This document shows positions 61,234 through 64,000 of a stretch of 64,000 nucleotides of DNA, one piece after another. Under the pieces are notes generated by a model. It saw only the letters and a program-made list of their open reading frames with translations, was not told the DNA's origin and ran no database searches. The translations under genes were made by a program, and so were the position numbers. Origin of the DNA: Paractinoplanes durhamensis (lineage in GTDB: Bacteria > Actinomycetota > Actinomycetes > Mycobacteriales > Micromonosporaceae); contig NZ_BOML01000056.1 of NCBI RefSeq assembly GCF_016862175.1, positions 1-64,000 on the forward strand, read 5' to 3'. How positions within the stretch are numbered: the stretch's first letter is position 1; every line of letters starts with the position of its first letter.

Positions 61234-62115
61234 TCAGAGCGCTTGCAGGGCGTTCGTCGCGGCCGTGACCACCGCGGTCCGGTAGGAGGCGCCGAAGGCC
61301 GCCGTGTGCACCAGCAACAGGTGGAGCTGGTGCAGGGGGATCCGCGCGCGCCAGCCGTCGGCGAGCGGATGCACCTCTTGATAGGCCGCCAAGATGCTGT
61401 CGAGGTGGGGCGCGCCGCCGAAGAGGTGGAGGTTGGCCAGGTCGGTTTCGCGGTGGGCGCCGTGGGCCGCGGGGTCGATCAGGTAGGGCCGGCCGTCGTC
61501 GGACCACAGGATGTTGCCGGGCCACAGGTCGCCGTGGGTGCGGCAGGGCGGCTCGTCGTCGGTGGCGTGGGCGAGTCTGTCGAGAACGCGGCCGACGTGG
61601 ACGGCGTCCGGTGGGGTCAGGGCGCCGTTGTCGGTCGACGCCTTCAGGTAGGGCAGTAGGCGACGCTCGGCGAACCAGGCCGGCCACGGGCCGCGGTGCG
61701 GCGTGTTGTCCAGCGGCAGGGGGCCGATGAAGCCGGGCCACGGTGCGCCGAAGGTGTCGGCGGGGGTGTCGTGGAGGGCGGCCAGGGCCCGGCCGAGACG
61801 CTCGGCGGCCTGCGGAGTCGCCGGGCCGGTGTCGATCCATTCCAGCGCGAGGATCTGGGGGAGCGCCACCAGCAGCTCGGGGGTGGGGATGCCGGCCTCG
61901 GCCAGCCAGCGCAGGCCGCTCGCCTCGGCCTCGAAGAATCCCGGCGGTGGGTCGCCGGCCGACCAGGTCTTGGCGAACAGCGAAGTGCCGTCGTCCAAGG
62001 TCAGGCGGCTCGCGGTGGAGACGCTGCCGCCGCCCACCGGCGTCTCCCGGATGCGCTGGTGGGTGAGAAATGTCGGGAGATGCTCGGGGTGCGCGCGCAA
62101 GTACGCCTGGTCCAC
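61234..62115 (-). CDS. fructosamine kinase family (aminoglycoside phosphotransferase-like) protein
   Basis: The 293-residue protein has a kinase fold with SLFAKTWSAGDPPPGFFEAEASGLRWL (lysine and helix C glutamate), THGDLWPGNILWSDDGRPYLIDPAAHGAHRETDLANLHLFGG (catalytic loop and metal motif) and LHLLLVHTAAFG near the end. This is the fructosamine/ketosamine-3-kinase family, thought to repair glycated proteins or metabolites. GGAAG precedes the GTG at 62115; a GTG at 62130 is an alternative start. Confidence 0.88.
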   Translation of the reverse strand: MDQAYLRAHPEHLPTFLTHQRIRETPVGGGSVSTASRLTLDDGTSLFAKTWSAGDPPPGFFEAEASGLRWLAEAGIPTPELLVALPQILALEWIDTGPATPQAAERLGRALAALHDTPADTFGAPWPGFIGPLPLDNTPHRGPWPAWFAERRLLPYLKASTDNGALTPPDAVHVGRVLDRLAHATDDEPPCRTHGDLWPGNILWSDDGRPYLIDPAAHGAHRETDLANLHLFGGAPHLDSILAAYQEVHPLADGWRARIPLHQLHLLLVHTAAFGASYRTAVVTAATNALQAL

Positions 62116-62171
62116 GGGGTTATCTTCCACTTCGGCTTACGGACGCCCGGAATCGGAGTCAAAATGTCGGC

Positions 62172-62675
62172 ATGAGCCCTGTCACTGTGCGTTCGTACCG
62201 TCCAGGTGACCACGCCGCAGGTCGACGACTGTGGTCCGAGCTGACCAACCAGCACAACCGGATGTACGGAGAGCCGACCGACGACGGGGGCGAAGGGTTC
62301 GAGGAATATCTGACCCGGCTCGATCTGAGCGGGCTCTGGGTGGCCGACCACGCGGACGACGGGGTGATCGGGCTGGTCGGCATCATCATGAGGGGCCGGG
62401 CCGGCGTGGTGGAGCCGATCGTCGTCACGATCTCTCACCGGCACAAGGGCGTGGGGCGCAAGCTGCTGCGACACGTTGCGAGCGAGGCCAAGAGGCGGAA
62501 CATGACCGCTCTGACGATCTCGCCGGACTCGCGGAACGTGGACGCCATCCGCAGCCTGCACGCTGCCGGCTACGACGTTCTTACCTCTATTGAGTTGACG
62601 CTCGACCTGGGCCGCAATGCGCATGAGCGGCACCAGGAGGGGCTTGAACTGCACGATATGCAGTTCCGCTCGTAG
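62172..62675 (+). CDS. GNAT family N-acetyltransferase
   Basis: The 167-residue protein has VTVRSYRPGDHAAGRRLWSEL, GLWVADHADDGVIGLVGIIM, VVTISHRHKGVGRKLLRHVASEAKRR (acetyl-CoA loop) and SRNVDAIRSLHAAGYDVLTSIELT, a complete GNAT core. The acceptor is unknown. It is divergent from the kinase-like gene and is followed by a strong inverted repeat with two DnaA boxes. Confidence 0.85.
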   Translation: MSPVTVRSYRPGDHAAGRRLWSELTNQHNRMYGEPTDDGGEGFEEYLTRLDLSGLWVADHADDGVIGLVGIIMRGRAGVVEPIVVTISHRHKGVGRKLLRHVASEAKRRNMTALTISPDSRNVDAIRSLHAAGYDVLTSIELTLDLGRNAHERHQEGLELHDMQFRS

Positions 62676-62692
62676 GCTGCGCAACTTTCTTC

Positions 62693-62727
62693 GAGCCTGT
62701 GGATAACGAGCGGTTGTCCACAGGCTC
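62693..62727. promoter_or_regulatory. inverted pair of DnaA boxes in an 11-bp perfect inverted repeat
   Basis: GAGCCTGTGGA and TCCACAGGCTC form an 11-bp perfect inverted repeat with a 13-bp loop. Within it are TGTGGATAA (complement of TTATCCACA, 62698-62706) and TTGTCCACA (62714-62722), both exact DnaA boxes facing each other. AGCTTTT follows, so it may also act as the terminator of the GNAT gene. Confidence 0.6.
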
Positions 62728-62774
62728 AGCTTTTGGCACTTCCCCGGTCGGCCCGCCCCGCCAAGCTCTGCGGC

Positions 62775-63815
62775 ATGACCCCGGATTGCACGATCACCGT
62801 CCGTTCCCCGGCCGAAGCCGTCGCCTACACGCCCTACGTGCTCGGCTTCCACCCGACCGAAAGCCTGGTCGTGCTCGGCCTGGCCGGGAAGCTGGTTCTC
62901 GTCGGCATGCGCTACGACCTGCCGCCCCCGGTCGCCGCCTACGAGGATGTGGCGGAGCTGATCGCCCAGCAGGGGGTGCCCGAGGTGATGGTGCTCGGCT
63001 ACGGGCCACCCGGCCTGGTCACCCCGGCGGTGCTCGGCCTGGTGGGGGCGCTCAGGTCGGCGGGTGTCCGGGTGCAGGACGCGCTGCGGGTCTTCGACGG
63101 GCGCTGGTGGTCCTACACCTGTTCCGACGCGGCGTGCTGCCCGGCCGAGGGCACGCTGTGCCGCCCCGACCTGGCCGCCGAGGCGGTCTTCCGCGGCATG
63201 GTGGCGCTGCCCGACCGTAAGGCCCTGGTCGCCAAGGTGGCTCCGGCCGAGGGCGCGGTTCGGCGGGAGATGGTGGCCGCCACCGAGCGGGCTCGCGCCC
63301 GATTCACCGACCTCTCCGCGGAGGATGTCGTGGCCGCGCGTGGCGGCCGGTGGGTGCGCAAGGCCGGCCGGCAGGCGATCCGGGAGGCGGAGCGGGTCGC
63401 GCGGGCCGGCGGGGTGCCGTCGCACGACGAGATCGCGTGGCTGGGTGTGCTGCTCCTCGAGCCGGTGGTGCTCGACTACGCGCTGGATCGCTGGGGGCCG
63501 GACGAGTGGCGCCTGCGGCTGTGGACCGAGGTGCTGCGCCTGGTCGAGCCCCTCTTCGCACCGGGGCCGGCGTGCCTGCTGGGGTTCGCGGCATGGCGGT
63601 CCGGCGACGGGGCGCTCGCCCGGGTGGCGCTCGACCGTGCGCTGAGGTCAAACCCGGGGCACCGGACGGCGGGGGTGCTCGACCGGGTGCTGAGCGCGGG
63701 GATCGGCCCGCATGCGCTGGTGGCACTGACTCCACCGACAGCGGCGGGGCATCGGCGGCGGGGGACCGACGGCGGGCGGCGGATACGTCGCGGCACCCGC
63801 CGCCGGTCGCTGTGA
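62775..63815 (+). CDS. DUF4192 family protein
   Basis: The 346-residue protein reads ITVRSPAEAVAYTPYVLGFHPTESLVVLGL at its N terminus, with a cysteine-rich loop (YTCSDAACCPAEGTLC), helical middle (EREMVAATERARARFTDLS-like) and a WGPDEWRLRLWTEVLRLVEPLF, the pattern of actinobacterial DUF4192 proteins. The domain's function is unknown. The C-terminal 25 residues are Arg/Gly-rich. The ATG at 62775 is 48 bp after the inverted DnaA-box repeat. Confidence 0.85.
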   Translation: MTPDCTITVRSPAEAVAYTPYVLGFHPTESLVVLGLAGKLVLVGMRYDLPPPVAAYEDVAELIAQQGVPEVMVLGYGPPGLVTPAVLGLVGALRSAGVRVQDALRVFDGRWWSYTCSDAACCPAEGTLCRPDLAAEAVFRGMVALPDRKALVAKVAPAEGAVRREMVAATERARARFTDLSAEDVVAARGGRWVRKAGRQAIREAERVARAGGVPSHDEIAWLGVLLLEPVVLDYALDRWGPDEWRLRLWTEVLRLVEPLFAPGPACLLGFAAWRSGDGALARVALDRALRSNPGHRTAGVLDRVLSAGIGPHALVALTPPTAAGHRRRGTDGGRRIRRGTRRRSL

Positions 63816-63832
63816 CCGCGGCTGGGCACCGG

Positions 63833-64000
63833 TCAGGGACGTTCCGTCTCCTGACGCACGGTGTCCGAGCCGTCCCCGGCCGTCGAGCGGAGAGCCGGAG
63901 CCGGAGCTGGGGTCGGGGTCGGGGTGTCCGCGGTCTGCTGCAGGCCGGGCACCCGGTCCTCGACGACGAAGGTGGCCCGGGTGTGGGCCGCGGCGCCGGG
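63833..64000 (-). CDS. C-terminal end of a gene running off the right edge
   Basis: An open frame enters from the right edge on the minus strand and ends at the TGA at 63833-63835. The 55 visible residues read AHTRATFVVEDRVPGLQQTADT, then an alternating Pro/Thr and Pro/Ala stretch and an acidic end RQETERP. This low-complexity tail does not identify the protein. It is convergent with the DUF4192 gene, 17 bp away. Confidence 0.55.
   Translation of the reverse strand, partial: PGAAAHTRATFVVEDRVPGLQQTADTPTPTPAPAPALRSTAGDGSDTVRQETERP

Overview
The window is a GC-rich, almost fully coding piece of an actinomycete chromosome. It most likely comes from a Micromonosporaceae species such as Actinoplanes or a close relative. 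Reasons are the high G+C at third codon positions, the many GTG and TTG starts, the WhiB-era actinobacterial gene set (PadR-ino1, DUF5318, CwlM, SigM, LppU-like and GT87 proteins), and gene order typical of the replication-origin region. No rRNA, tRNA, insertion sequence, prophage or CRISPR array was seen.

Layout. 0-14.3 kb: a SAM methyltransferase, a D-Ala-D-Ala ligase-like protein and a class I aminotransferase, followed by the origin-flanking block GNAT / cwlM / trxA / trxB / anti-sigma / sigM / MurJ-partner pseudokinase / murJ / hypothetical / pcnA. 14.3-16.5 kb: an ECF sigma factor with its membrane beta-propeller partner, and ogt. 16.5-36.9 kb: a second classic origin-proximal block, ino1 / padR / DUF5318 / bifunctional PBP / GT87, then a polytopic membrane protein, endonuclease IV and a secreted protein, then rpsF-ssb-rpsR-rplI, a giant repeat protein and dnaB. 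In Mycobacterium tuberculosis the equivalents of these two blocks lie on opposite sides of dnaA; here they are adjacent.

36.9-42.3 kb is the most accessory-looking part. A minus-strand operon with 4-bp gene overlaps encodes a repeat protein, a WXG100-like protein and a 966-residue toxin with a C-terminal papain-fold (glutamine deamidase-like) domain. Divergent from it is a three-domain protein (YrhB/Imm35-like, YwqJ-type deaminase, SUKH-3-like). Together they look like a type VII-secreted polymorphic toxin locus.

42.3-64 kb: a GT87 membrane protein with a zinc-ribbon protein, a GGDEF-EAL protein with a leader peptide ORF, molybdenum cofactor genes in two places (moaC-mogA-moeA-moaE and moaA-moaD), another GT87 protein, DoxX, an AAA ATPase, an LppU-like lipoprotein-family protein, a prepilin peptidase, a fused endonuclease Q-like/UvrD helicase, a metallophosphoesterase, a methyltransferase, a fructosamine-kinase-family protein, GNAT, DUF4192 and a truncated gene at the right edge.

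Regulatory structure that can be read directly: a 23-bp perfect palindrome upstream of padR-ino1; an rpsF leader whose closing stem sequesters the Shine-Dalgarno and which matches the S6:S18 autoregulatory motif; several strong hairpin terminators; and DnaA-box-like sequences at 3.3, 35.25-35.31, 60.3 and 62.7 kb.
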